DNA of 26,193 bases, from contig CAYWJT010000040.1 in the NCBI GenBank assembly GCA_964458655.1, positions 1 through 26,193 on the forward strand. Direction: 5' to 3'. Every line of letters begins with the position of its first letter. Within the stretch, counting starts at the first letter, position 1. A program made the translations under genes and the position numbers. Positions 1-8,295 of the stretch are shown here, piece by piece. The stretch is from CAYWJT01 sp964458655 (GTDB taxonomy: Bacteria; Acidobacteriota; Aminicenantia; Aminicenantales; Saccharicenantaceae). The notes under the pieces were generated by a model. That model made no database searches. It was not told where the DNA came from and worked only from the letters and a program-made list of their open reading frames with translations.

Positions 1-1182
1 GAAGTGACGCTGGAGCAGTGCGTCGCCGTCGCCCTGGAGCGTAATTCGCTGCTCCAATCCTCATTAAGCCTTCAGCAGGCTGCCGGCGCCCGTGTCCGTA
101 TAGCCAGGAACTTCGCCCAGCCCAGTCTGGAGATCGATTCGGACCTGCAGCCGGGATTCATGGATTTCCGTGGCTCCCAGGAATCCTATCTGGGTTTTGG
201 ATGGGGACTTGAATTCCCGGGCAAAAGGAGCCTGCGCGGCCGGATCGCCGAGCGTGAACAGGAACAGGCCGGTACGCAAACCGAGCTCTTAAAGCTCGAT
301 ATCATCTATCAGGTCAAGCAGGCCTTCTACCGTCTTCTGCTGGCCCAGGAGATATTGAAATACGCGGAGCAAGACCAGGAACTCGCCCGGGATTATCTCA
401 AGAAGGCGGAAATCAAGTTCGAGGCCGGAGACGTTTCCAGAGCGGAGGTCCTCAGAGCGCGAGTGGAAGCGGCCCGGGCGGAAACCTCGGTCAGAGCCGC
501 CGCCAATGAAGTCGGGCTGGCCAGAATGAAGCTCAATTTTCTGATGTCCAGGGATAAGAACGAATCCCTGACGGTACGGGGAGAGTTCAAAAAAGCCATG
601 CCCGTTACGGTTTTGGAAGAGCTTCAGGAAAAGGCCCGGAAAACGCGCCCGGAGATCAGGCGGCTCGACCTCGCGCTCTCGCAGGAAAGACTCCGCAAGA
701 CCCTGGCTTCGTTCAGCTATTTGCCGGACGTCGGCTTCAGCCTGTCGCGGCATAGGCTGGAGGGAATGCCGAGGACCTGGGATTTCAGGCTGTCCCTGGC
801 CTTCCCCCTGTTTTTCTGGCAGCCCGCGCGAGGAGAGATCGCTGAAGCCCGGTTCAACTTGGAGGCCCTGGAACACGAGAAAAGTTATGCCGCCAACGAG
901 GTCTCGCTGGAAGTGGAAGAAGCCTATGCCAACGCGCTCATGGCCCGCCGACAGATAGAGCTGTTCGAGCGGGAGATCCTGGCCCAGGCCGAGGAGGCGT
1001 ACAACATGTTCCTTTTCAGCTATCAGGAAGGCGAGGTGGGAGGCATCGACCTCATTGAAGCCAGAAGGACATTGATAGAGGCTCGAAAATCCTACGCCGA
1101 CTCCCTTTACAATTTCACTGTCGGACTGGCCGCCCTTGAAAGAGCCGTAGGTTCCGACCTGGAGGATGCACCCCATGAATAA
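1..1182 (+). CDS. TolC/CzcC-type outer-membrane efflux protein (5' partial)
   Basis: Outer-membrane channel subunit of a tripartite RND efflux system. The frame is open from base 1 and the first residues (VTLEQCVAVALERNS) match the start of the mature TolC fold, so the real start and signal peptide lie upstream of the window. The 393 visible codons show the usual two-fold OEP pattern: long amphipathic helices rich in Glu, Ala and Arg, with beta segments around residues 45-75 and 235-275. About 30-50 N-terminal residues are probably missing compared with a 420-450 aa family member. The stop overlaps the adaptor start by 8 bp, which implies translational coupling. Substrate cannot be told from this subunit. 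Family is confident. Confidence 0.88.
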   Translation, partial: EVTLEQCVAVALERNSLLQSSLSLQQAAGARVRIARNFAQPSLEIDSDLQPGFMDFRGSQESYLGFGWGLEFPGKRSLRGRIAEREQEQAGTQTELLKLDIIYQVKQAFYRLLLAQEILKYAEQDQELARDYLKKAEIKFEAGDVSRAEVLRARVEAARAETSVRAAANEVGLARMKLNFLMSRDKNESLTVRGEFKKAMPVTVLEELQEKARKTRPEIRRLDLALSQERLRKTLASFSYLPDVGFSLSRHRLEGMPRTWDFRLSLAFPLFFWQPARGEIAEARFNLEALEHEKSYAANEVSLEVEEAYANALMARRQIELFEREILAQAEEAYNMFLFSYQEGEVGGIDLIEARRTLIEARKSYADSLYNFTVGLAALERAVGSDLEDAPHE

Positions 1183-2461
1183 GAAACTCGGGAAGCTTGT
1201 TTATATCATTCTGGGCGCCGTCATAATCGCGGCGCTGCATTGGAGCTGCTCCCGGCCGAGTCATGACAAAGCCGGGGTTGAGTCCGGCTATCAAAACGAC
1301 CGGCCTGAATCGGATCGGGCCGGCATGGGCCAGAAGGGACGTCCCGGCAGGGGTGGACCGGCCGGGCGCGGCCTCGGACGGCAGCGCTCTCTGCTCAACG
1401 CAGGCATCATCGTGCTGAGCGAACAAGAGAAGCAGGCCGTCGAGATTCGGACGGCCAGAGTAACGCCCAGGAAGATGAGAAGCCAGCTCCGGGCGATGGG
1501 CAAAGTCATCGTTCCCCAGACCAGGAAGGCCATCGTCAGCTACGCCTTCCCCGCCAGGGTGGCGGAAATCCATGTCGCCGCGGGTGACTGGGTCAAGGCC
1601 GGCCGGAAGCTGGTCACGCTGCAGAGCGAAGCCGTGGGGACGGCGCGGGCCGATTTCTTAAAGGCCAGCGCCGACCTGGACCTGGCCAGGCGCAACCTGG
1701 AGCGCGAGAAGAGCCTGTTCGAGCGCGGCGTCAGCGCGCGCAAGAGCCTGCTCGCGGCCGAAACCGAGTTCAAGGTGGCGGAGACCAACCTGGACGCGGC
1801 GGAGAAGAAGCTCCACGTGCTCGGCTTCGACGAAGAGCAGATCGCCCAAATCGCAAAGAGCCATCAAGTCAACCCCGTCATTTCGCTGTACGCTCCGATC
1901 GACGGAAAGGTCATTCAGTCCAGCGCCGTTTTGGGTCAGATGGTGGACCAAAACACGGAGATACTTACGATAATCGACCCGACTTTTCTCTGGGTGGAGG
2001 CCGAGGTTTACGAGCGTGACATCGCCAGGGTCAAGATCGGCCAGGAAGCCGGAATCTCGGTCCCCGCTTACCCCGGCGAGACCTTCCCGGGCAGGATCAG
2101 TTTCATCAGCGACGTGCTCAAGGAGGAGAGCCGGACGATCACGGTCCGGACGGACGTCGACAACAGGCAGCAGAAGCTCAAGGCGGGGATGTTCGCCGAC
2201 ATGGTCATCTACCTCGACGACCCCGCGGCGGTGCCGGCCCTGCCGCAGGAGGCCGTCCTCGATGAAGGCGACGCCAGGATCGTCTTTGTCTGCGTGGACG
2301 GCGGCTTCAGGCCGCAGGTCGTCCAGGTGGGCGCCAAAGAAGGCGGCTTCGTCGAGATCCGAGGCGGCCTGGAGGTCGGTGCTGAGGTCGTCACGGAAGG
2401 CAATTACCAGCTCAAGTCCAAGATGTATCAGGAAGTCCTGCGCCAGGCCGGCGTCCATTGA
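1175..2461 (+). CDS. RND efflux periplasmic adaptor subunit (CusB/CzcB-like membrane fusion protein)
   Basis: Periplasmic adaptor linking the inner-membrane pump to the TolC-like channel. I start it at ATG 1175 rather than ATG 1166 because GGAGG at 1161-1165 sits 9 bases before 1175 but directly abuts 1166. The product is 428 aa. An N-terminal hydrophobic segment (about 8-22) is followed by a Cys in LHWSC, a weak lipobox, so it may be a lipoprotein or simply membrane-anchored. A Gly/Arg-rich linker follows (about 50-70). Then come a barrel-sandwich (lipoyl-like) half with FPARVAEIHVAAGDWVKAG, a helical hairpin (about 160-220), the second lipoyl half (YAPIDGKVIQSSAVLGQMV) and a beta-barrel/membrane-proximal domain. 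No Met-rich or His-rich metal-binding N-terminus is seen, so a metal substrate is unproven. The pump gene follows after 17 bp. Confidence 0.9.
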   Translation: MNKKLGKLVYIILGAVIIAALHWSCSRPSHDKAGVESGYQNDRPESDRAGMGQKGRPGRGGPAGRGLGRQRSLLNAGIIVLSEQEKQAVEIRTARVTPRKMRSQLRAMGKVIVPQTRKAIVSYAFPARVAEIHVAAGDWVKAGRKLVTLQSEAVGTARADFLKASADLDLARRNLEREKSLFERGVSARKSLLAAETEFKVAETNLDAAEKKLHVLGFDEEQIAQIAKSHQVNPVISLYAPIDGKVIQSSAVLGQMVDQNTEILTIIDPTFLWVEAEVYERDIARVKIGQEAGISVPAYPGETFPGRISFISDVLKEESRTITVRTDVDNRQQKLKAGMFADMVIYLDDPAAVPALPQEAVLDEGDARIVFVCVDGGFRPQVVQVGAKEGGFVEIRGGLEVGAEVVTEGNYQLKSKMYQEVLRQAGVH

Positions 2462-2478
2462 AACAGGGAGAAACGAGC

Positions 2479-5400
2479 ATGATCGACCGCCTGATCGATT
2501 TCTCGCTGAAACACAAGCTGTTGATGATCTTCGTCATCTTTCTGATCTGTATCTGGGGCGTCATCGCCTACTTCCGGATACCCAAGGACATTTACCCCGA
2601 CCTCAACGCTCCCCTGGTGAAGATCATCACGGAAAACCCGGGCATGGCCTCCGAGGACGTGGAACGTCTCATCTCCTTTCCGCTGGAGAGCCTGCTGTCA
2701 GGTGCGCCGGGAGTGACACGCGTCAGGTCGGAGTCCACCACCGGAAGTTCGGTGGTCACGGTGGAATTCGACTGGGGCACCGACATCTACCGCGCCCGCC
2801 AGATCGTTTCCAGCAAACTCGAGCTGATCGCCGGCCGCCTGCCGCTCGGCACGAGCCAGCCTATCCTCGGTCCCGTTTCCTCGCGGATGGGCGAAGTGTT
2901 CGAATTCGCCGTCTTCGGCGAAGAGGGGACGGACCCGATGGAGCTAAGGTCGGTGGCCGACTGGACCATCCGCTACCGGATCCAGGGCGTTCCGGGCGTA
3001 TCCTTCATCATCAACCTGGGGGGCTTCGTCAAGCAATTCCAGGTCTTCCTCAAACCGGACATGCTCAGGAATTACGGCATCGGCATAAGCCAGGTCAAAC
3101 AGGCCATCGAGAACAGCAACCGCAACTTTTCCGGCGGCATCATCTCCAAGGGCGCCCAGGAGATCCTGATCAAGGGTCTCGGCCGCATCGAGACGCTCCA
3201 GCACATCGAGAACACGGTCGTCGCCTCGCGCGACAATGTGCCGGTCTATGTCAAGGACGTGGCCGATGTAAGGGTCGGGCCGAAATTCCGGCGCGAGGCT
3301 GCCAGCCATAACGGCCGCGAGGCCGTCTATGTCACGGTAGAGAAACAGTACGGCGGCGATACGCTCACGGCTATCGCGAACATCAAAAAAGCCCTGTCCC
3401 AACTGGCCAGGGACATCCCCGCGAGGGTCAAGATCAAGGCTTTTTACGATCAGTCGGTCCTGATCATAAAATCCATAAGCCACGTCGAATTCTCGATGTT
3501 CGTCGGGGCGCTGCTCATAGTGCTGGTGATGATGATATTCCTGTGGAACCTGCCCGCCTCCTTCATCGCTTCACTTACGGTCCCCTTCTCGATACTCATC
3601 TCGCTCGTCATCATGGACCTTTTCGGGGTCAAGCTGACCGTGATATCGATCGGCGGACTGGCCATCGGCATCGGCAAGATGGCCAACGGGTCCATCATCA
3701 TGGTCGAGAACATCCTGCGTTCGCTCAAAGAGCGGCAAACTGAAGACGACCGCCAGACGGCCATAGCCGAGGCGGCCAAAGAGGTCGGGAAATACCTGTT
3801 TTCCGCCAGCCTCATCATCATCCTGGTTTTTTTGCCGCTGCTGACCCTGCAGGGCATCGAAGGAGCCATGTTCCAGCCGACGGCCTTCGCCGTGGCCGCC
3901 GCTCTTTTCGCGGCCATGCTGTTGAACCTGACCCTTCAGCCCATCCTGGCCGCTGTTTTTCTCAAGGACCGGCATCTTAAAGAAAGACACAATCCCGTTT
4001 CCGAGCACCTTCTCCGCCTCTACCGCTCTCTGCTGACGCTGGCCGTCAACAACAAGGGCGCGCTCATAGCTGTTTTTCTCGTTCTCATCGCGGCCGCTGT
4101 CATAGGCTACGGTTTCCTGGGCAAGGAGTTCGTACCTCCCCTGGACGAGGGGGCTATCATGGCCTCGACGGTCATGCTGCCTGAGACTTCCCTTGAGGAA
4201 TCCGTCAAGATCGGTACCCGAGTCGAGAAGATCTTCCTGTCCTTCCCCGAAGTGGTGTCGGTCTCCAGGACAACCGGCACGGCCGAAGCTTCGGAACATC
4301 TTCACCCGGTCGGTCACAGCCATTACAACATCGAACTTTTGCCGCGGGAAAAGAGGAAGCGCGGCTTCAAGGAAATAACAGAGGCCATGCGCGTCGAGCT
4401 GGACAAGATCCCGGGCATCGCTTACATATTCGAACAGCCCATCGCCAACAAGCTGGCCGAGATGCTGACCGGAACGGAAGGTCAGCTTTCGGTCAAGTTG
4501 TTCGGACCGGACCTCGACGTCCTTAACGAAAAGATCGAGGAGGTCCGGAACGTTTTGGCCGGGGTCAAGGGTGTGGCCGACCTGCAGGTCGAACAGACCG
4601 CCGGCGTTCCCCAGCTCGTCATCAGGCTGGATCGCGAGAAACTGGCCAGGTTCGGCGTCTCGGTCAGCCAGGTGGCCGAGGTCATCGAGACCGCTCTGAA
4701 CGGGATCGAGGCCACCGACGTCTATGAGCCCGACCGGGTGACGTCGGTCCTGATAAGGCTCCCGGAACGCTACAGGAACGACGAAGATGCGGTCCGCAAC
4801 CTGCTCATCGAAACCCCGGGAGGCGAGATGATGCCCCTCTCCGAGCTGGCTTCGATCTCCCGCGGAGAAGGGCCGCAGACCATCTTCAGGGAGAACCTGA
4901 TGCGCCGCAAGATCGTCCTCTGCAACGTGGTCAAGCGCGACATCGGGAGCTTCGTGGAAGAGGCCAGCCGGATCATCGCCGAGCGGGTATCGCTGCCGGC
5001 CGGCTATTTCGTGACCTTCGGCGGCCAGTTCGAAAGCCAGCAGCGGGCCCTGCGCCATCTGAGCCTCGTCATGTTGATCGTCATCCTGGCCATATTCATC
5101 GTGCTCTTTTCCTCCTTCGGTTCTGTCTGGCAGGCCCTCTTGATCATATGCAACATCCCTTCGACGCTGATAGGGGGGATACTGGCCCTGCTTATCGCCC
5201 GTCAGACGATAAACGTGTCCTCGATGATCGGTCTGATCGCTCTCTTCGGCATCTGCGTCCAGAACGACGTCATCCTCGTGGCCAAGATCAACGATCTACG
5301 GAAGCGAGGCGCGTCCATACGCGAGGCTGTGTTCGAGGGCGCGCTGGTGAAATTCAGGCCCATTTTCATGACAGATGTGGTCATGATCGTCAGCGTCCTC

Positions 5401-5577
5401 CCCCTGGCGCTCATCGTCACGACCGGAGCGGAGCTCCATCGGCCCCTGGCCGTGGTCTATATCGGCGGCTTTTTCTTCGCCATTCTGCTGCGCTTGTTCA
5501 TCGTGCCGGTGCTTTATGAAACATTGGCCGGGCATTTCGGCAGACATCCGGGTTCGAAGGGAACGCCGGACGCCTGA
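2479..5577 (+). CDS. RND efflux pump, CusA/CzcA-like (HME-RND), atypical proton relay
   Basis: Inner-membrane pump of the tripartite system, 1032 aa as usual for the family. An upstream TTG (2458) is in frame, but GGGAG at 2466-2470 lies 8 bases before ATG 2479, so I start there. TM1 is at about 10-30, followed by a porter domain with YPDLNAPLVKIITENPGM, TM2-6 at about 335-500, a second porter domain, and TM8-12 to the end. The segment EQPIANKLAEMLTG followed by LSVKLFGPDLDVL is typical of CzcA/CusA. TM4 reads GIGKMANGSIIMVEN: the relay Asp of CusA (D405) or CzcA (D408) is Asn403 (codon AAC, 3685-3687), and the position of CzcA D402 is Gly397, while Glu410 is kept. Asp930 lies in the TM10 segment CVQNDVILV. 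A His cluster (H607, H609, H613, H615) lies in the periplasmic part. It could be a metal pump, a pump with another energy route, or an impaired one. Confidence 0.9.
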   Translation: MIDRLIDFSLKHKLLMIFVIFLICIWGVIAYFRIPKDIYPDLNAPLVKIITENPGMASEDVERLISFPLESLLSGAPGVTRVRSESTTGSSVVTVEFDWGTDIYRARQIVSSKLELIAGRLPLGTSQPILGPVSSRMGEVFEFAVFGEEGTDPMELRSVADWTIRYRIQGVPGVSFIINLGGFVKQFQVFLKPDMLRNYGIGISQVKQAIENSNRNFSGGIISKGAQEILIKGLGRIETLQHIENTVVASRDNVPVYVKDVADVRVGPKFRREAASHNGREAVYVTVEKQYGGDTLTAIANIKKALSQLARDIPARVKIKAFYDQSVLIIKSISHVEFSMFVGALLIVLVMMIFLWNLPASFIASLTVPFSILISLVIMDLFGVKLTVISIGGLAIGIGKMANGSIIMVENILRSLKERQTEDDRQTAIAEAAKEVGKYLFSASLIIILVFLPLLTLQGIEGAMFQPTAFAVAAALFAAMLLNLTLQPILAAVFLKDRHLKERHNPVSEHLLRLYRSLLTLAVNNKGALIAVFLVLIAAAVIGYGFLGKEFVPPLDEGAIMASTVMLPETSLEESVKIGTRVEKIFLSFPEVVSVSRTTGTAEASEHLHPVGHSHYNIELLPREKRKRGFKEITEAMRVELDKIPGIAYIFEQPIANKLAEMLTGTEGQLSVKLFGPDLDVLNEKIEEVRNVLAGVKGVADLQVEQTAGVPQLVIRLDREKLARFGVSVSQVAEVIETALNGIEATDVYEPDRVTSVLIRLPERYRNDEDAVRNLLIETPGGEMMPLSELASISRGEGPQTIFRENLMRRKIVLCNVVKRDIGSFVEEASRIIAERVSLPAGYFVTFGGQFESQQRALRHLSLVMLIVILAIFIVLFSSFGSVWQALLIICNIPSTLIGGILALLIARQTINVSSMIGLIALFGICVQNDVILVAKINDLRKRGASIREAVFEGALVKFRPIFMTDVVMIVSVLPLALIVTTGAELHRPLAVVYIGGFFFAILLRLFIVPVLYETLAGHFGRHPGSKGTPDA

Positions 5578-5648
5578 AGGCGGAAGGCGGGCCAAGAGCC
5601 CTCCTCCCCTCAGCGGCCTATAACTTGCCGCCGGCGGGAGAAAATAGG

Positions 5649-5665
5649 GTAGAATGGTTTTCTAC
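5649..5665. promoter_or_regulatory. Possible promoter -10 inside a small inverted repeat, upstream of the M28 peptidase
   Basis: GTAGAA and TTCTAC form perfect 6-bp arms around a 5-base loop. The left arm contains TAGAAT (5650-5655), a good -10 match. A TTGCCG lies 19 bases upstream, longer than the ideal spacing. The arrangement could be a promoter with an operator, about 26 bp before the peptidase start. Support is pattern only. Confidence 0.25.
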
Positions 5666-5691
5666 GACAATGCTTCGACAGGGAGGTTACC

Positions 5692-7263
5692 ATGAAACTT
5701 CGTTCATTATGGCGCGCGGCCGCCGCCGTCATCCTGGTCCTTATGATCGCCGCTTCCGCCGCAGCCCAGGAAAAAGTCGACCTCCAGGCTCTCCAGCGGA
5801 TCCGGAAGGAAGGCCTCGAAAATTCCAAAATCTCCGAGCTCCTGGTCTATCTCTGCGACGTCTACGGGCCTAGGCTCGCAGAAAGCCCGCAGTACCGTCA
5901 GGCCGGCGAGTGGACCGTGGGACGCCTCAAGGAAATGGGTTTCGCCGCCACGATGGAACCCTACGGAACCTACGGGCGGGGCTGGGAGCTGCAGAAGTTC
6001 TACGCCGCGATGACCGCCCCCCGCTATATGCCGCTCATCGCCTACCCGAAAGCCTGGACGCCGGGAACGAACGGGGTCATCAAGGGTAATCCCATTCTCA
6101 TCGACGTCAAGAACTCGGCCGACCTCGAAAAGTACAAGGGCAAGCTCAAGGACGCCATCGTCCTCATGCAGGGCGAGCAGCCGCTCGAGATCTCCTTCGA
6201 ACCGGCCGCTTCCCGCCTGACCGACGACGAGCTGAAGAAGCTCTTCCTCGCGCCCGAGCCGGGAGCCCGGCCGGCGGGCGCCTTTCGGATGGAGGAGTTC
6301 ATGGCCCGACAGCAGCTGCAGCAGGCCGTGACCAAGTTCCTCAAGTCGGAGGGCGCGGCCGTTTGCCTCGAGCCCAGCCGCGGCCAGGACGGCACCGTAT
6401 TCGTCCAGAGCGGAGGCTCCCAGAACCCGAAGGCCGAGGCCGCCCTGCCCGCGGTCGTGGTCTCCGTCGAACAGTACAACCGCATCGTCCGCATCCTGCA
6501 AAAGAACATCCCGGTCACCCTGGAGATCGAGGTGCAGGCCCGCTTCACCGAGGACGACCTGCAGGGTTACAACATTGTGGCCGAGTTCCCGGGAACGGAC
6601 AAGAAGCTCAAGGACGAGCTGGTCATGCTCGGCGGCCACTTCGACAGCTGGCATGCCGGAACCGGCGCCACGGACAACGCCGCCGGCTGCGCCGTGGCCA
6701 TGGAGGCCCTGCGCATCCTCAAGGCCGCCGGACTCCAGCCGCGCCGCACCATCCGACTCGCCCTTTGGGACGCCGAAGAGCAGGGCTTCATCGGCTCCCG
6801 GGGCTACGTGACGCTCCATTTCTTCGACCGGGGCAAGAAGGAGAAAAAGCCAGAGTACGACCGGCTGTCGGCGTACTTCAACTTCGACAACGGCAGCGGC
6901 AGGATCCGCGGCATCTACGCCCAGGGCAACAACGCCGTCGTCCCCATCTTCGAGCAATGGCTGGCGCCGGTGCGCGACCTCGGGGCCGGCACGGTCACCA
7001 TCCGCAACACCGGCGGCACGGACCATCTGCCCTTCGACGCCGTGGGCCTGCCCGGCTTCCAGTTCATCCAGGACGAGCTCGAGTACGACACGCTTACGCA
7101 CCACTCCAACATGGACGTCTACGACCACCTCTCGCGAGGGGACCTGATGCAGGCGGCGACGGTCATGGCCTGGTTCGTCTACAACGCGTCCGTGCGGGAC
7201 GAGAAGCTGCCGCGCAAGTATTTCGACCTCAACGCGGCCGCGCCGACGCGGGGCCGCTCCTGA
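5692..7263 (+). CDS. Exported M28-family zinc metallopeptidase
   Basis: Predicted secreted or periplasmic aminopeptidase/carboxypeptidase-type enzyme, 523 aa, probably used for peptide scavenging. ATG 5692 follows GGGAGG with good spacing. An N-terminal signal peptide ends near ASAAAQ (residues 1-25). The catalytic half carries the M28 pattern: GGHFDSWHAGTGATDNAAG with zinc ligands His316 and Asp328, then the base and ligand pair Glu362-Glu363 in LWDAEEQGFIGSRGY, and a late His (470/471) in LTHHSNMD. The FNFDNGSGR segment likely supplies the fourth ligand. The region at about 110-290 before the catalytic core is long enough to hold a PA-like insert, but I cannot confirm one. It stands alone, 114 bp after the efflux operon. 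Exact substrate is not predictable; the plasma glutamate carboxypeptidase-like subgroup is plausible. Confidence 0.88.
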   Translation: MKLRSLWRAAAAVILVLMIAASAAAQEKVDLQALQRIRKEGLENSKISELLVYLCDVYGPRLAESPQYRQAGEWTVGRLKEMGFAATMEPYGTYGRGWELQKFYAAMTAPRYMPLIAYPKAWTPGTNGVIKGNPILIDVKNSADLEKYKGKLKDAIVLMQGEQPLEISFEPAASRLTDDELKKLFLAPEPGARPAGAFRMEEFMARQQLQQAVTKFLKSEGAAVCLEPSRGQDGTVFVQSGGSQNPKAEAALPAVVVSVEQYNRIVRILQKNIPVTLEIEVQARFTEDDLQGYNIVAEFPGTDKKLKDELVMLGGHFDSWHAGTGATDNAAGCAVAMEALRILKAAGLQPRRTIRLALWDAEEQGFIGSRGYVTLHFFDRGKKEKKPEYDRLSAYFNFDNGSGRIRGIYAQGNNAVVPIFEQWLAPVRDLGAGTVTIRNTGGTDHLPFDAVGLPGFQFIQDELEYDTLTHHSNMDVYDHLSRGDLMQAATVMAWFVYNASVRDEKLPRKYFDLNAAAPTRGRS

Positions 7264-7354
7264 GACGCGGACTCAGGCGGACGCCGGCACGGTTCAGATC
7301 GAGGCCCGGACGACCCGGGATGTATTTCGGCGCGCGCGATACCTCCGGACGCGT

Positions 7355-7636
7355 CTAGCGGTAGAGACAGAGATAGGCCGTGTCGGTCTCGACCCTGAGC
7401 TGGAACTTTTCGCCCGCCCCGACGGTGAAGATGGACCCGGGCCCGAACTCCTTCCAGTCGGCTTCGCCCGGCAATTTGACTATGAGCTTGCCCGCGATGA
7501 CCGACATTATCTCGACCGTCGAAGTGCCGAACTCGTACTCGCCCGGCGCCATCACGCCGACCGTCGCCGGGCCCTCCCCCGTCGCGAAGGCCAGCGACTT
7601 GACCCTGCCCTCGAAATACTCGTTGACCTTGATCAT
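7355..7636 (-). CDS. ppnP: Pyrimidine/purine nucleoside phosphorylase (PpnP/YaiE, DUF1255)
   Basis: Small single-domain cupin of 93 aa, the same size as E. coli PpnP (YaiE). Family members catalyse phosphorolysis of nucleosides to the base and ribose-1-phosphate in the cytosol. The sequence begins MIKVNEYFEGRVKSL and has the characteristic stretches TVGVMAPGEYEFGTST, EIMSVIAGKLIVKLPG and FGPGSIFTVGAGEKFQL. It is the last gene of the mobB-thiF-ppnP run: its ATG overlaps the thiF-like stop by 4 bp (ATGA), so translation is probably coupled. The pairing with a ThiF/MobB-type pair is unexpected. Family assignment is strong. Confidence 0.9.
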   Translation of the reverse strand: MIKVNEYFEGRVKSLAFATGEGPATVGVMAPGEYEFGTSTVEIMSVIAGKLIVKLPGEADWKEFGPGSIFTVGAGEKFQLRVETDTAYLCLYR

Positions 7637-8295
7637 CGCCTCCCCTCCTTTTTATCCTTGAAGCCCTTCATCCCGGCCAGGAGCTCTACGGCCAGGTTGG
7701 CCTGCATGTTGGCGACGACGCCCACCCGCGGCGCCATGGGGCTTATCCCGGGAGCGCACAGGCTTTGTTCGTCCCCGCAGATGTAAAGGTCGCCCAGCGC
7801 CCGCGTCTTCAGACGCCTGTTGCCTCCGAAGCCAGCCAACCCGGAGGCGGCCACGATCGGCCGGCCCGGAAAGGCGTTGAGCCAGGTCTCGATGAGCATC
7901 TGCTTGGCCTCGGCCCGGTCGAAGGCCTCGATCATCAACTCGGCCTCCTTGAATATCCGCGGGATGTTCCGCGGCGTCAGGCGCACGGCGTGGACCTCGT
8001 AGGTCGAGAACGGGTTTATCCGGAGCAGGTTCTCGCGCAAGGCCTCGACCTTCTTCCTGCCGACCTGGTCCGCGAAATACTGCTGACGGTTGAGGTTGGA
8101 AGGCTCGACCCGGTCGTGGTCGGCGATGATGAGGCGACCAACGCCGGCCCGGGCCAAGGACACGGCGGCGTTCGAACCCAGGCCGCCGGCGCCCGCGATG
8201 CCGACCGTCGAGGCCCGGAGCAGGGCCAGAAGCTCGGGGTCCCGCTTGCTGAAGAAAGCCCGGCGGAAGGCCTCCCCTTTACTTGCGGCCTTCAT
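7633..8295 (-). CDS. ThiF/MoeB/HesA-family adenylyltransferase (E1-like), short form
   Basis: E1-like enzyme of 220 aa. Relatives adenylate the C-terminal Gly-Gly of a small sulfur-carrier protein (ThiS or MoaD). The nucleotide-binding motif GAGGLGS is at 35-41, followed by IIADHDRVEPSNLNRQ with the conserved Asp, Asn and Arg that position ATP. A central LMIEAFDRAEAK replaces the more usual D.TDN motif. The two CxxC zinc pairs of MoeB/ThiF are absent, which matches the short ThiF-family-2 type. A Cys-containing segment lies at about 173-182 (CGDEQSLC). It starts inside the mobB gene (17-bp overlap) and is coupled to ppnP. No ThiS or MoaD partner is in the window, so the pathway (thiamine, molybdopterin or tungstopterin) is open; the mobB neighbour favours the cofactor side. 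Confidence 0.85.
   Translation of the reverse strand: MKAASKGEAFRRAFFSKRDPELLALLRASTVGIAGAGGLGSNAAVSLARAGVGRLIIADHDRVEPSNLNRQQYFADQVGRKKVEALRENLLRINPFSTYEVHAVRLTPRNIPRIFKEAELMIEAFDRAEAKQMLIETWLNAFPGRPIVAASGLAGFGGNRRLKTRALGDLYICGDEQSLCAPGISPMAPRVGVVANMQANLAVELLAGMKGFKDKKEGRR

Noticed and set aside
2458..2478. TTG start for the RND pump overlapping the adaptor stop
   Set aside because: GGGAG is placed correctly for ATG 2479 and lies downstream of the TTG.
3571..5058. 495-aa minus-strand ORF inside the RND pump gene
   Set aside because: Shadow of the pump on the opposite strand; its sequence is low-complexity and charged, and the pump frame has full family motifs.
5707..7128. 473-aa minus-strand ORF opposite the M28 peptidase
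   Set aside because: Antisense shadow of a gene with intact zinc ligands on the plus strand.
7263..7356. AGACGCG and CGCGTCT bracketing the gap between the M28 peptidase and ppnP
   Set aside because: The arms are 80 bases apart, short, and include codon ends; most likely chance in GC-rich DNA.
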